Assembly (NCBI RefSeq): GCF_009827495.1
Contig: NZ_WTZA01000002.1
Location: forward strand, 62,001-126,000
DNA from: Tsuneonella aeria
Lineage (GTDB): Bacteria > Pseudomonadota > Alphaproteobacteria > Sphingomonadales > Sphingomonadaceae
Length of the DNA: 64,000 nucleotides
Reading direction: 5' to 3'
Of the stretch, positions 17,967-26,665 are shown one piece after another (within the stretch, counting starts at the first letter, position 1; each line of letters starts with the position of its first letter). The notes below the pieces were generated by a model. That model saw only the letters and a list, made by a program, of their open reading frames with translations, did no database searches and was not told the DNA's origin. A program made the translations under genes and the position numbers.

Positions 17967-19196
17967 ATGGCACTGACTGACCTGGAAATTCGGCAAGCAA
18001 TTCCGCGGGATAAAGAGTGGAAGCTTACCGACGGGAATGGCCTCTACCTGCTGATCCGGCCGAGCGGTTCCAAACTCTGGCGGTTTAAGTACCGAGCCCG
18101 AGGCAAGGAGCAGAAGCTCAGCTTCGGCGCCTATCCACAAATCTCTCTCAAGGAGGCACGCCTTCGGCGGGATGAAGCGCGAGTCGAGATTGGAAGGGGC
18201 GGTGATCCAGCAAGGAACAAGCGGCAGGCGAAGATCGACGCTATCATTCGTGCTGGCGACACGTTCGAAAAGGTCGCTCAAGAGTATGTCGCGAAATGCG
18301 AGGCCGAGGGGTTCGCGACGGCCACGCTCGTAAAGGCGAACTGGTTCATCTCTCTGTTCAACCGCGACATCGGCCAACGGCCGGTGGCGGAAATTACACC
18401 GCACGAGATGCTGGTCGCCTTGAAGAGAATCGAACGAGGCGGAAGGCGAGAGTCAGCTCGGAGAGCGCGCTCGTTCGCGAGCCGCGTGTTCCGCTACGCT
18501 GTTGCCACTCTGCGGGCAGAACACGACCCCTGCGCACCGCTGAAGGGCGCTCTTACAGCTCCCGTGGTACGGCATTACCCCGCTATCACCGATCCCGCTA
18601 AGCTTGGTGGACTGTTACGAAGCATCGAAGCGTACGAGGGCAACCATGTGACCATGTACGCGCTCAGGATGGCGCCGCATGTGTTCGTCAGGCCTGGAGA
18701 GCTGCGCCACGCCGAGTGGTCTGAATTTGATCTCGAGAGAGCAGTGTGGCGGATCCCCGCTGGCAAAATGAAGTCCCGCAGGGATCACGCAGTCCCCTTG
18801 TCGCGCCAGGTCCTGGCGATGCTGAAGGAGTGGGCTGGACTGCAGGGAATGGCTGGCTACGTCTTCCCCGCCATGCATACCCGAAAACGTCCGATGAGTG
18901 AGAACACTATCAACGCCTCGCTACGTCGCATGGGCTATTCAGGCGAAGAGATGACAGCACACGGACTGCGCTCAACGGCGTCCACGCTGCTCAATGAGTC
19001 CGGCCTTTGGAGCCACGACGCCATCGAGCGGGCCCTTGCACACCAAGACTCAAACGTGGTGCGTGGAATCTACCATCGTGGCCAGCATTGGGATGAGCGC
19101 GTTCGAATGGCCCAATGGTGGAGCGACTATCTTGATAGCCTGAGGCTCTCTGCGATGGTGGGGGATTCCGGAAGGGAAACTAGTGGTCAAGCGTAA
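17967..19196 (+). CDS. int: Tyrosine-type integrase, P4-like (DUF4102 arm-binding domain)
   Basis: A 409-residue site-specific recombinase. The N-terminal arm-type DNA-binding domain has 'LTDLEIRQAIPRDKEWKLTDGNGLYLLIRPSGSKLWRFKYR'; a SAM-like core-binding domain follows; the catalytic domain shows Arg in 'VRPGELRHAEW', Lys in the beta-hairpin, 'HGLRSTASTLLNE' (HxxR), 'ALAHQD' and the Tyr nucleophile in 'RGIYHR'. All catalytic residues are present, so it should be active. Position and orientation just inside tRNA-Leu match P4-type island integrases. Confidence 0.95.
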   Translation: MALTDLEIRQAIPRDKEWKLTDGNGLYLLIRPSGSKLWRFKYRARGKEQKLSFGAYPQISLKEARLRRDEARVEIGRGGDPARNKRQAKIDAIIRAGDTFEKVAQEYVAKCEAEGFATATLVKANWFISLFNRDIGQRPVAEITPHEMLVALKRIERGGRRESARRARSFASRVFRYAVATLRAEHDPCAPLKGALTAPVVRHYPAITDPAKLGGLLRSIEAYEGNHVTMYALRMAPHVFVRPGELRHAEWSEFDLERAVWRIPAGKMKSRRDHAVPLSRQVLAMLKEWAGLQGMAGYVFPAMHTRKRPMSENTINASLRRMGYSGEEMTAHGLRSTASTLLNESGLWSHDAIERALAHQDSNVVRGIYHRGQHWDERVRMAQWWSDYLDSLRLSAMVGDSGRETSGQA

Positions 19197-19731
19197 GTGG
19201 GTAAGGGCGAGTGACAGCCAGCCGCTTTCCGCGGAGGGCTTTCGAAGGTCCATATCGCGTGGTTCAAGCCCTACTCTCGAAGCTACCTTGGCTCCGGCGC
19301 TCGTCATCTTCGACATGCGGACTGGCAATCTCGAACGGCTCGATCAGTATCTGAAGTTTCATCAAGGCATACCTGATCCCGACGTGGCAGCGGAATTGTC
19401 TCAGCTGATCTCTGGCCCGCTGTCCGCGTCGAGGTATAGACTGGTCGCAATTGAGCACCCCGAAACCCCGGCCGGGTCGGGGCCGAAGGCCCGTAAGCTC
19501 GCTCCCAAGCCGACCGATGACCAACTGGAGCTGGTTGCTGAGTATGAACGCGCACTTGTGGTTGAACGGGGCAAAAAGCACCGAGCCGAGAAGGCATGCG
19601 CAAAGACGAAATCCGTCAGTCTGGCCAAGGTCAAGCGGGCGCGGCGTGCGGTCCGGGATCATGAGGGCCAACAGATCCGCGCCCGTGAAAAACTGCTTTC
19701 CGCGCTAGCAATTCCCAGCGACCGCTCTTGA
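19183..19731 (+). CDS. Hypothetical protein, 182 aa
   Basis: No recognised domain. The C-terminal half is highly charged and helical ('LVAEYERALVVERGKKHRAEKACAKTKSVSLAKVKRARRAVRDHEGQQ'), likely a coiled coil. The start is GTG at 19183, overlapping the integrase end by 14 bp, with GGAAGGG 6 nt upstream; the next in-frame ATG (19315) lacks a ribosome site. Overlap with int suggests co-transcription, but coding status is less certain than for its neighbours. Confidence 0.55.
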   Translation: MVKRKWVRASDSQPLSAEGFRRSISRGSSPTLEATLAPALVIFDMRTGNLERLDQYLKFHQGIPDPDVAAELSQLISGPLSASRYRLVAIEHPETPAGSGPKARKLAPKPTDDQLELVAEYERALVVERGKKHRAEKACAKTKSVSLAKVKRARRAVRDHEGQQIRAREKLLSALAIPSDRS

Positions 19732-19837
19732 TGCGGCGGTGCGCCAGTTCGCACAGGACTCATGAGCGAGGTTGCTTGTGGCATACCTCTCCGGCTTCCC
19801 ATAAATGGTCCTGGTTCTGAAAACACGGAGCCAACTC

Positions 19838-20026
19838 ATGTCGGCCAATTCTCCCGATACCGAACCGCTCGTCTACACGGTCAAGGAGGCGATCCGCCTC
19901 AGCACCTTCGGCCGCACCCGTCTCTATCAGCTCATCAATTCCGGCGAGTTGAAGGTGACGCGCATCGGCCGCCGCACGCTGGTGCGCGCCGACTCCCTCC
20001 GCGCCCTGATCACCCCCGCCGACTAA
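19838..20026 (+). CDS. Excisionase/AlpA-like helix-turn-helix protein
   Basis: A 62-residue MerR-type winged HTH: 'VYTVKEAIRLSTFGRTRLYQLINSGELKVTRIGRRTLVRADSLRALI' matches the excisionase family (helix, turn, recognition helix, then the wing 'KVTRIGRRTLV'). Such proteins bend DNA during excision or activate the integrase gene. The ATG at 19838 is chosen to fit the family; an upstream GTG (19805) would add 11 unstructured residues. It is the natural partner for one of the two recombinases on the island. Confidence 0.85.
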   Translation: MSANSPDTEPLVYTVKEAIRLSTFGRTRLYQLINSGELKVTRIGRRTLVRADSLRALITPAD

Positions 20027-20077
20027 CCAGTAGGCCAACCGCCCACCGCCGTTTTGGTGGCGCCGGTTGCTACCGAT

Positions 20078-20554
20078 ATGACCCGTCGATACGATCCTCG
20101 CCGCGCGCGATCGCACCTGAACTACACCCGCGCCGAATTGGCCAGGTTGTTTAGCGTCGGTCTTGCGACCATCTGCGCATGGAAGCGCAACGGCTTGCAG
20201 CCGATGGATGGTAGCCGGCCCTACCTCTTTGCAGGCGCCGACGTTCGGCAATTTCTCGAGAAGCACAACAAGCCGCGCCAGCGCCTCGAGCCCGGCCAGA
20301 TCTACTGCGTGGCGTGCAAACAAGCGATGGAGCCCCTGAATGGGGTCGCCACCTACGCGCCTCTCTCCGACACTTTGGGAAATCTGATTGGCACCTGTGC
20401 GAACTGCGGCCGGAGAGTGTGGCGGCGGGTACGCAACTCCGAACTTCTCGAGAAAGCCGGCAAGCTCAAGATTCAGTACGAGGGCGATGCGGCAACCTTA
20501 TCCAGTGACGGTGAGCCTCTTCATACCGAACCTTCTGACGAGGTCTCGTCGTGA
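20078..20554 (+). CDS. HTH plus zinc-ribbon DNA-binding protein
   Basis: 158 residues. The N-terminal part is an HTH-like region ('NYTRAELARLFSVGLATICAWKRNGLQPMDGSRPYLFAGADVRQFLEKH', a MerR/helix-turn-helix 17 pattern). The middle has two CxxC pairs, 'IYCVACKQ' and 'GTCANCGRR', about 35 residues apart, forming a probable zinc ribbon. The stop overlaps the start of the recombinase gene (GTGA), so the two products are probably made together and may act together on DNA. Confidence 0.75.
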   Translation: MTRRYDPRRARSHLNYTRAELARLFSVGLATICAWKRNGLQPMDGSRPYLFAGADVRQFLEKHNKPRQRLEPGQIYCVACKQAMEPLNGVATYAPLSDTLGNLIGTCANCGRRVWRRVRNSELLEKAGKLKIQYEGDAATLSSDGEPLHTEPSDEVSS

Positions 20555-21648
20555 GCTACGTGAATCCCGCAAACGAGCGCGTGAAACGCGAGTACCAGCG
20601 CTGGCTCAAGGAAGCTGAACGGCTCAAGGCCTCTACCATCAACCACGCACTGCTCGCGATCCACCATTACGAGCAGTTTACAAACGGCGCCGACTTCAAG
20701 TGCTGGTCGCTCGACCGGGCGCTCGAATACAAGGACGTTCTCCGCAGCCAAGGAAACTCGGCCGCGACATTTGTGACCAAGATGCGGGCGCTGCAGCGCT
20801 TCTTCCATTGGCTGGCCGATCGGCCGACTTACCGGCGCGCCATTTCGCACGAGCAGGTGAACTACCTCAACCCAAGCAATGAAGAAATTGCGCTCGCCCA
20901 CCAGTATCGCCGTAAGTCTTCGGCAACATTGTCTGAGGCGCAACTGGTCATCCGGTCGATGCCGCATTCGACCGACACCCAACTGCGTGACCGCGCGATC
21001 GTTGCGTGCGCATTCCTGACTGGTGCACGTGTTTCGGCACTGCGCACCCTGAAACTGAAGCACGTGCTCGCCGACGGCACGGGCATCCTGCAGGACGCGA
21101 ATGAGGTCGAGGTAAAGTTCTCGAAGAGCCAGGTGACCACCTTCTTCCCGGTCGGGGATGACATCCGCCGTGCCTTCGTTGAGTATGTCGAACACCTGCA
21201 GCTGAAGCTCGGCTGGCGGCCCGATGATCCGCTCTTCCCCGCGACGGAGCAGCGCTCGGGTGAGGAGAGAGTCTTTCGCGTTGTCGGCTTGAGCCGCCGC
21301 CATTGGAACACGCCAGACCCCATTCGCGCCCGCTTCAAGCGAGCTTTCGAAGCTGCTGGTGTGCCGTATTTCCCGCCCCACCGGGCTCGCAATTCGCTGA
21401 CCACGCTCGGCTTGCAAATTTGCAATTCGCCCGAGGCCTTGAAGGCATGGTCGCAGAATAGCGGCCATGAGTCCGTGCTGACGACGCTGCGCTCCTATGG
21501 GGAGGTGTCCCCGGAGCGCCAGGCAGAACTCCTCCGCCAAATGGCTCGGCCGATTGCTCACGAAGATGATGTCACCAAGCTAGCGAAGGCGTTGCTCGGT
21601 AATCCGGAGATCGCCAGCCTCTTTCAGAAACAGCGCCCGGAAAACTGA
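20551..21648 (+). CDS. Second tyrosine recombinase
   Basis: A 365-residue phage-integrase family protein without the DUF4102 domain. An N-terminal SAM-like domain ('STINHALLAIHHYEQFTN...AATFVTKMRALQRFFHWLAD') is followed by a catalytic domain with Arg in 'LTGARVSALRTLKLKH', 'HRARNSLTTLG' (HxxR), 'SGHESVLTTLRSYG' (His and Tyr nucleophile). The start is GTG at 20551. It is translationally coupled to the HTH/zinc-ribbon gene and followed 3 bp later by a 171-aa unknown, so these three form a unit separate from the tRNA-proximal integrase. Confidence 0.88.
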   Translation: MSYVNPANERVKREYQRWLKEAERLKASTINHALLAIHHYEQFTNGADFKCWSLDRALEYKDVLRSQGNSAATFVTKMRALQRFFHWLADRPTYRRAISHEQVNYLNPSNEEIALAHQYRRKSSATLSEAQLVIRSMPHSTDTQLRDRAIVACAFLTGARVSALRTLKLKHVLADGTGILQDANEVEVKFSKSQVTTFFPVGDDIRRAFVEYVEHLQLKLGWRPDDPLFPATEQRSGEERVFRVVGLSRRHWNTPDPIRARFKRAFEAAGVPYFPPHRARNSLTTLGLQICNSPEALKAWSQNSGHESVLTTLRSYGEVSPERQAELLRQMARPIAHEDDVTKLAKALLGNPEIASLFQKQRPEN

Positions 21649-21651
21649 GCG

Positions 21652-22167
21652 ATGAACGACTATCAGATGCCGCTTTTCGATCGATACGACATGTCGGTCG
21701 AGTTCGAACGCTGCATGATCCGCACCCGCCAATGTTTGCATCAGGGCTGGCGGGACTTCTGCAAATTTACTGACGACGAGATCGTCGACAAACTAGCGGG
21801 GCAGGAGATTTGTCCACTGGAGCTGCTTGAGGATCAGGCGGAGCTAGAGCGTGTCGGGGAGGGGCTGTTTGAGGTCGCCATTCCATACCGTGGCGATGAC
21901 GAGCTCTGGCACCTTTACCCCGTCGACGTGATTTGGGGCATGCTCGGTGAAGTCTTCCGAGGTGAGCTCTTGCTGCGAGTGCTCGCGGGTTCAGATGATG
22001 AAGCTCAAGGCATCGCCCAGGAGCGCTTGCGGGGCATCTCGGAAGTGATCGCGCAGCAGACGCGGCGTATCGAGGTGTTCGAAAAGGCGGAGCCCCTCTT
22101 GGTTCGCGCGGAGATCATCAAGTTTCGGCGCGCGCCTCCTGAGCCCTACATTGTGCTGGGCCAATGA
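21652..22167 (+). CDS. Hypothetical protein, 171 aa
   Basis: An acidic soluble protein of unknown family. It contains 'ECMIRTRQCLHQGWRDFCKFTDDEIVDKLAG'-like helical text, a Trp-containing 'ELWHLYPVDVIWGMLGEV' segment, and a long C-terminal helix rich in Glu/Arg. It starts 3 bp after the second recombinase and is probably its operon partner. I see no catalytic or DNA-binding motif. Confidence 0.65.
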   Translation: MNDYQMPLFDRYDMSVEFERCMIRTRQCLHQGWRDFCKFTDDEIVDKLAGQEICPLELLEDQAELERVGEGLFEVAIPYRGDDELWHLYPVDVIWGMLGEVFRGELLLRVLAGSDDEAQGIAQERLRGISEVIAQQTRRIEVFEKAEPLLVRAEIIKFRRAPPEPYIVLGQ

Positions 22168-22287
22168 TGCTTTGTCAGCCAGGCCTATTGAGCGCCGTGT
22201 TGCCGGTCGGCCAGGGCGCAATTCGGCTGATTAAGATGCTTCTTGTCAGGCCTTACCCGCCTCAATCAATTAGTACGGAGAAATAGG

Positions 22288-22983
22288 ATGCGGCTTGAGC
22301 CAAAACTCATCTACGCAGCGTCGCCGTTCGACTTTGAGGCGGTGAGGCAGCGGGTCGAGGGAGCAGCAATTGATGCGGTCGCCAAGCTATCGGTCGCAGA
22401 GCTTTGCTGTTCGCGCGATGCGCTGATCAATCGGCTTCGCGTCGAAATTGAACTCAAAGCGCCCAAATTGCCTCTCGCCAAGGTCTCGCAGTTTGTTACG
22501 GATAGCGAGGGTTTCCAATGCGCGATCGAAACTCAGCTTGCCGACCCTAGCGATTTGGCTGGCTACATTAGTTTGCCAGCTTTCTCTCCGCTGATCGAAT
22601 ACGATTTCGATCGCGAGCTTGAGCGCCTTAGTGTGTCTGGATACTACGAAGAGTTCGCCCTGCATGCGTATGCTGAGCTGACCGACGCGCTCAACCAATT
22701 CAAACGCCACCTGGATCACCTGTCCGAACACGTGGAGCGCTACAACGCTGCCCTCCCGTATATCCTCTCAGTGGTGATCCAAGACCGTCTGGACGAGCTG
22801 TCAAATCTTGCGCTTGCGAACAACGATGAGACCGATGACCCGTGGATAGAAAGAGATATCGAGGAAGTGCTTGCCGGGTTGCTCGAAAACGGGAAACTGA
22901 TCGCAATCCCCGAGGTCAATCCAGAAACGGACGAGCCGCGTATCAGGTACTACGTGGCTTCACCGGCCCCTGAGGTGACCTAG
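22288..22983 (+). CDS. Hypothetical protein, 231 aa
   Basis: A mostly helical, acidic protein with no domain I recognise. The ATG at 22288 is chosen because GGAG precedes it by about 9 nt; the frame opens 15 codons earlier. Its C-terminus reads 'IERDIEEVLAGLLENGKLIAIPEVNPETDEPRIRYYV', which looks like a small winged-helix-like end. It stands between the recombination unit and the defence cassette and could belong to either. Confidence 0.6.
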   Translation: MRLEPKLIYAASPFDFEAVRQRVEGAAIDAVAKLSVAELCCSRDALINRLRVEIELKAPKLPLAKVSQFVTDSEGFQCAIETQLADPSDLAGYISLPAFSPLIEYDFDRELERLSVSGYYEEFALHAYAELTDALNQFKRHLDHLSEHVERYNAALPYILSVVIQDRLDELSNLALANNDETDDPWIERDIEEVLAGLLENGKLIAIPEVNPETDEPRIRYYVASPAPEVT

Positions 22984-23264
22984 CCAAGCATGACCGATAA
23001 AGGGCCTTGCCGGGGGCCTCCCATCGCCAGCTCATCGTGTCCCTCTTGAATTGTGAGTCCCGCAACAGGACTCAATCAATCGCGATCTCGCCAGGTTCTG
23101 CTTCAAACAGGGCCTTAACCTTCGATTTTTTCGGCGTCGTCGCGCATATTAAACGCACAGTTTTCCGTTGCTGTCAGAGCGAAGCCAGCGTTAAACACGG
23201 CTGGGGCGGACGGGCTATCACTCAATAGTCACAAGCCTTTGCACTCATTTAGCAAGGGCGAACG

Positions 23265-26200
23265 TTGCCGCGCATATTCGACAATATCGATCAATCGTTG
23301 CTGCCCGCGTTGTCGGAGGCGCTGGCGCATTCTGAGCGCGCGGATTTCTGCGTTGGCTACTTCAACCTGCGAGGCTGGAAGAAAATAGACGAGAACATCG
23401 AAGCGTGGTCTGGTCTCGACGGTAGAGCGTGCCGCCTGCTCGTAGGGATGCATGAAGCTCCCGAGGCTGAATTGCGCCATGCCCTCTCCGTCGCCCATGG
23501 CTTCGATCAGGTCGACAATGCGAAGATGCTGGAACTCAAGAAGCGGCTGGCGAACGAGTTCAGGGAGCAGCTGACGATCGGCTTGCCGACCAACGAAGAC
23601 GAAGCCGGACTCCGCCGCCTGGCCCGGCAAATCCGCTCCGACAAAGTGGTGGTGAAGCTGTTCCTGAAGCATAAGCTCCACGCAAAGCTCTATCTTCTGC
23701 ACCGCGCCGATCCGGTCAATCCCAAGGTCGGTTTCGTTGGCAGCAGCAACCTGACATTTGCAGGGCTCTCCGCTCAGGGCGAGCTCAACGTCGACGTGAT
23801 GGACCACGACGCCTGTCTGAAGCTGGAGAAATGGTTTAATGACCGTTGGAGCGACCGCTGGTGCATCGACATCTCTGGCGAACTCGCCACGATCATCGAG
23901 GAAAGCTGGGCGCGCGAGGAGCCGGTTGCGCCCTATCACGTCTATCTGAAGATCGCGCACCATCTGGCGCGCGAAGCGCTGCACGGCCTGTCCGAGTTCC
24001 GCATTCCTGCGATCTTCGGGAACACGCTGTTCAGATTCCAGGAGAACGCGGTCAAAATTGCCGCAAACCATCTGAACAAGCGCGGCGGGGTGGTGATCGG
24101 CGACGTGGTCGGCCTCGGCAAGTCGATGATGGCGGCGGCGCTGGCGAAGGTATTCGAGGAAGACCACCTCACCGAAACGCTGATCATCTGCCCCAAGAAC
24201 CTCGTTTCGATGTGGGAAGACTATGTCGCGAAATACCGGCTGGTCGCGAAGGTGGTCTCGCTCTCCCAGGCCGAATCGCAGCTCACGGACCTGCGCCGCT
24301 ACCGCGTCGTCCTGATCGACGAGAGCCACAATCTGCGTAACCGCGAGGGCAAGCGCTACAAGGCGATTCACGCGTACATCAGCAAGAACGAGAGCAAGTG
24401 CATCCTGCTCTCCGCCACGCCCTACAACAAATCGTTCATCGACCTGTCCTCGCAGCTCCGCCTCTTCGTCGATGACGACCAGGACATCGGTGTCCGCCCG
24501 GAAAACATCATTCGCAAGCTCGGCGGCGAGACCGAGTTCGTCCGCAAGCACCAATGCTCGGTGCGCTCGCTGGCGGCGTTCGAGAAGAGCGATCAGGCGG
24601 ACGACTGGCGCGAGCTGATGCGGCTCTACATGGTCCGCCGCACACGCAGCTTCATCCTCCAGAACTATGCCGAAACGGACCCGACCAACGGCCGCAAGTT
24701 CATCCCTTTCGCCAACGGCACCCGGTCTTACTTCCCGGTGCGCCAGCCGGTCACGTTGAAGTTCGCCATCAACGACGACGACCCCGCCGACCCCTATGCC
24801 CGCGCCTATTCGCCCGACGTGATCGGGATCGTCGCCGGGCTGGGCCTGCCCCGTTACGGCTTGGGCAATTACCTCAAGCCCACGCCGGCCGATCCGCCGA
24901 CCACGGCCGAGCAGAAAATCATGGAGGGGCTCGGCCGCGCCGGCACCCGGCTGATGGGCTTTTGCCGCACCAATCTGTTCAAGCGGCTGGAAAGCGGCGG
25001 TCCCGCGTTCCTCCAATCGATCCAGCGCCACATCATGCGTAACATGGTGTTCCTCTACGCCATCGAAACCGACCAGCCGCTGCCCATCGGCACGCAGGAC
25101 GCCGAGTTCCTGGATGTCGGCGACGAGGATACGGAGTCCGAGGCCGCAAGCCTGTTTGAGGAAGGCGAGTATCAGGACGGCGCCGATGCCGCCGACGAGG
25201 CAACGGCTAACATGGACCGGCTGCGCGAGCGCGCCGAGGCGATCTACCAATCCTACAAGGCGAACAAGGCCAGGCGGTTCAAGTGGCTCTCGCCGGGTCT
25301 GTTCATCGGACAGCTCGCGAAAGACCTGCAAAGCGATGCCGACGATCTGTGCCGGGTCCTCGACCTCTGTGGAACCTGGCGGGAGGATCGCGACACCAAG
25401 CTGGGCGAGCTGGTCCGGCTGCTGACCGTTACCCACCCGAACGACAAGGTGCTGGTCTTCACCCAGTTCGCCGACACCGCGCGGTACCTCACCGATGCCC
25501 TGGCCCGCGCGGGCATCACGAACATCGCCGCCGCGACCGGCCAATCGGAAGACCCGACGCGGCTGGCCTGGCGCTTCAGCCCGCACTCGAACGACAAGGC
25601 TGGCATCGTCGCGCGCGAGGGTGAGCTCCGGGTGCTGATCGCCACGGATGTTCTGTCCGAAGGCCAGAACCTTCAGGACTGCTCGGTGATCGTGAACTTC
25701 GATCTGCCGTGGGCGATTATCCGCCTGATCCAGCGTGCCGGCCGCGTCGACCGCATCGGGCAGGAGGCGGACACGATCCGCGCCTATTCCTTCCTGCCAG
25801 CTGACGGGGTCGAGCGAATCATCCGGCTGCGCCAGCGCGTGCGCACCCGGCTGAAGGAAAATCAGGAAGTGGTCGGCTCCGACGAGGCCTTCTTCGAGGA
25901 CGACGAGACCGACAACCCGATCCGCGATCTCTACAGCGAGAAGGCGGGCATCCTCGACGGAGACGACGAAGGCGAGATCGACCTCGCGTCTTACGCGTAC
26001 CAGATTTGGAAGAACGCGATCGACGCTGATCCCTCGCTGCAAGCGGCGGTCGAGAACCTGCCCGATGTCGTATACGCTACCAAGGCGCTGCCGCGGCTGG
26101 AGGGCGCGACGGAAGGCGCGCTGGTCTATGTGCGTTCGCCCGACGACAACGACTCGCTTGCCTGGGTCGATCGCGCCGGCGAAGTGATTTCGCAATCGCC

Positions 26201-26663
26201 GCTGACCATCCTGCGCGCAGCCGAGTGTCCGCCCCACGAACCGCCGCTGGCGCGGCTGGACGAGCACCACGCGATCGTGAAAACCGGTGTCGAGCATCTG
26301 GCGGAGGAAGAGCGCACCACCCACGGCGCGCTCGGCCGCCCGTCCGGCGCGCGGTTCAAGACCTACGACCGGCTCAAGGCCTGGCTGCGCGACATCGGCG
26401 ACACCCGCTCGCTGTTCGTCACCGATAGCCTGGTGCGCGAGGTCGAGCGGGCGATGGACGAAATCTATCGCTTCCCGATGTACCAGACCGCGACCGATAC
26501 GCTGAACCGCCAGCTCAAGGCCGGGATCACGCGCGAAGATTTGGCCAAGCTGGTAACCGCGCTGCGCGCCGAGGGGCGGTTGTGCATCGTCCAGGACGAA
26601 GAACAAGCCGAGCAGGAGCCGCGGGTGATCTGCTCGATGGGGCTGCGCGGGCAGGGGGAATAA
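23265..26663 (+). CDS. PLD-domain SNF2-type helicase (defence cassette)
   Basis: 1132 residues. A phospholipase-D-like domain comes first: 'HAKLYLL' near residue 138 and 'GSSNLTFAGL' near 158 (an HxK...GSSN half-site, as in nuclease-type PLD). A superfamily 2 SNF2 motor follows: Walker A 'GDVVGLGKS' near 283, 'DESHNLRN' near 351, 'LLSATPYNKS' near 382, 'ATDVLSEGQNLQ' and motif VI 'QRAGRVDRIGQ' near 822. All motor motifs are intact. The start is TTG at 23265. It lies 2 bp before the methylase gene; helicase and methylase together fit an anti-phage restriction system. Confidence 0.9.
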   Translation: MPRIFDNIDQSLLPALSEALAHSERADFCVGYFNLRGWKKIDENIEAWSGLDGRACRLLVGMHEAPEAELRHALSVAHGFDQVDNAKMLELKKRLANEFREQLTIGLPTNEDEAGLRRLARQIRSDKVVVKLFLKHKLHAKLYLLHRADPVNPKVGFVGSSNLTFAGLSAQGELNVDVMDHDACLKLEKWFNDRWSDRWCIDISGELATIIEESWAREEPVAPYHVYLKIAHHLAREALHGLSEFRIPAIFGNTLFRFQENAVKIAANHLNKRGGVVIGDVVGLGKSMMAAALAKVFEEDHLTETLIICPKNLVSMWEDYVAKYRLVAKVVSLSQAESQLTDLRRYRVVLIDESHNLRNREGKRYKAIHAYISKNESKCILLSATPYNKSFIDLSSQLRLFVDDDQDIGVRPENIIRKLGGETEFVRKHQCSVRSLAAFEKSDQADDWRELMRLYMVRRTRSFILQNYAETDPTNGRKFIPFANGTRSYFPVRQPVTLKFAINDDDPADPYARAYSPDVIGIVAGLGLPRYGLGNYLKPTPADPPTTAEQKIMEGLGRAGTRLMGFCRTNLFKRLESGGPAFLQSIQRHIMRNMVFLYAIETDQPLPIGTQDAEFLDVGDEDTESEAASLFEEGEYQDGADAADEATANMDRLRERAEAIYQSYKANKARRFKWLSPGLFIGQLAKDLQSDADDLCRVLDLCGTWREDRDTKLGELVRLLTVTHPNDKVLVFTQFADTARYLTDALARAGITNIAAATGQSEDPTRLAWRFSPHSNDKAGIVAREGELRVLIATDVLSEGQNLQDCSVIVNFDLPWAIIRLIQRAGRVDRIGQEADTIRAYSFLPADGVERIIRLRQRVRTRLKENQEVVGSDEAFFEDDETDNPIRDLYSEKAGILDGDDEGEIDLASYAYQIWKNAIDADPSLQAAVENLPDVVYATKALPRLEGATEGALVYVRSPDDNDSLAWVDRAGEVISQSPLTILRAAECPPHEPPLARLDEHHAIVKTGVEHLAEEERTTHGALGRPSGARFKTYDRLKAWLRDIGDTRSLFVTDSLVREVERAMDEIYRFPMYQTATDTLNRQLKAGITREDLAKLVTALRAEGRLCIVQDEEQAEQEPRVICSMGLRGQGE

Positions 26664-26665
26664 GG

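Noticed and set aside
23229..26606. A 1125-codon open frame on the minus strand opposite the PLD-SNF2 helicase
   Set aside because: It is the antisense shadow of a GC-rich gene whose helicase motifs are intact; the antisense text is Arg/Gln/Val-rich without domains.
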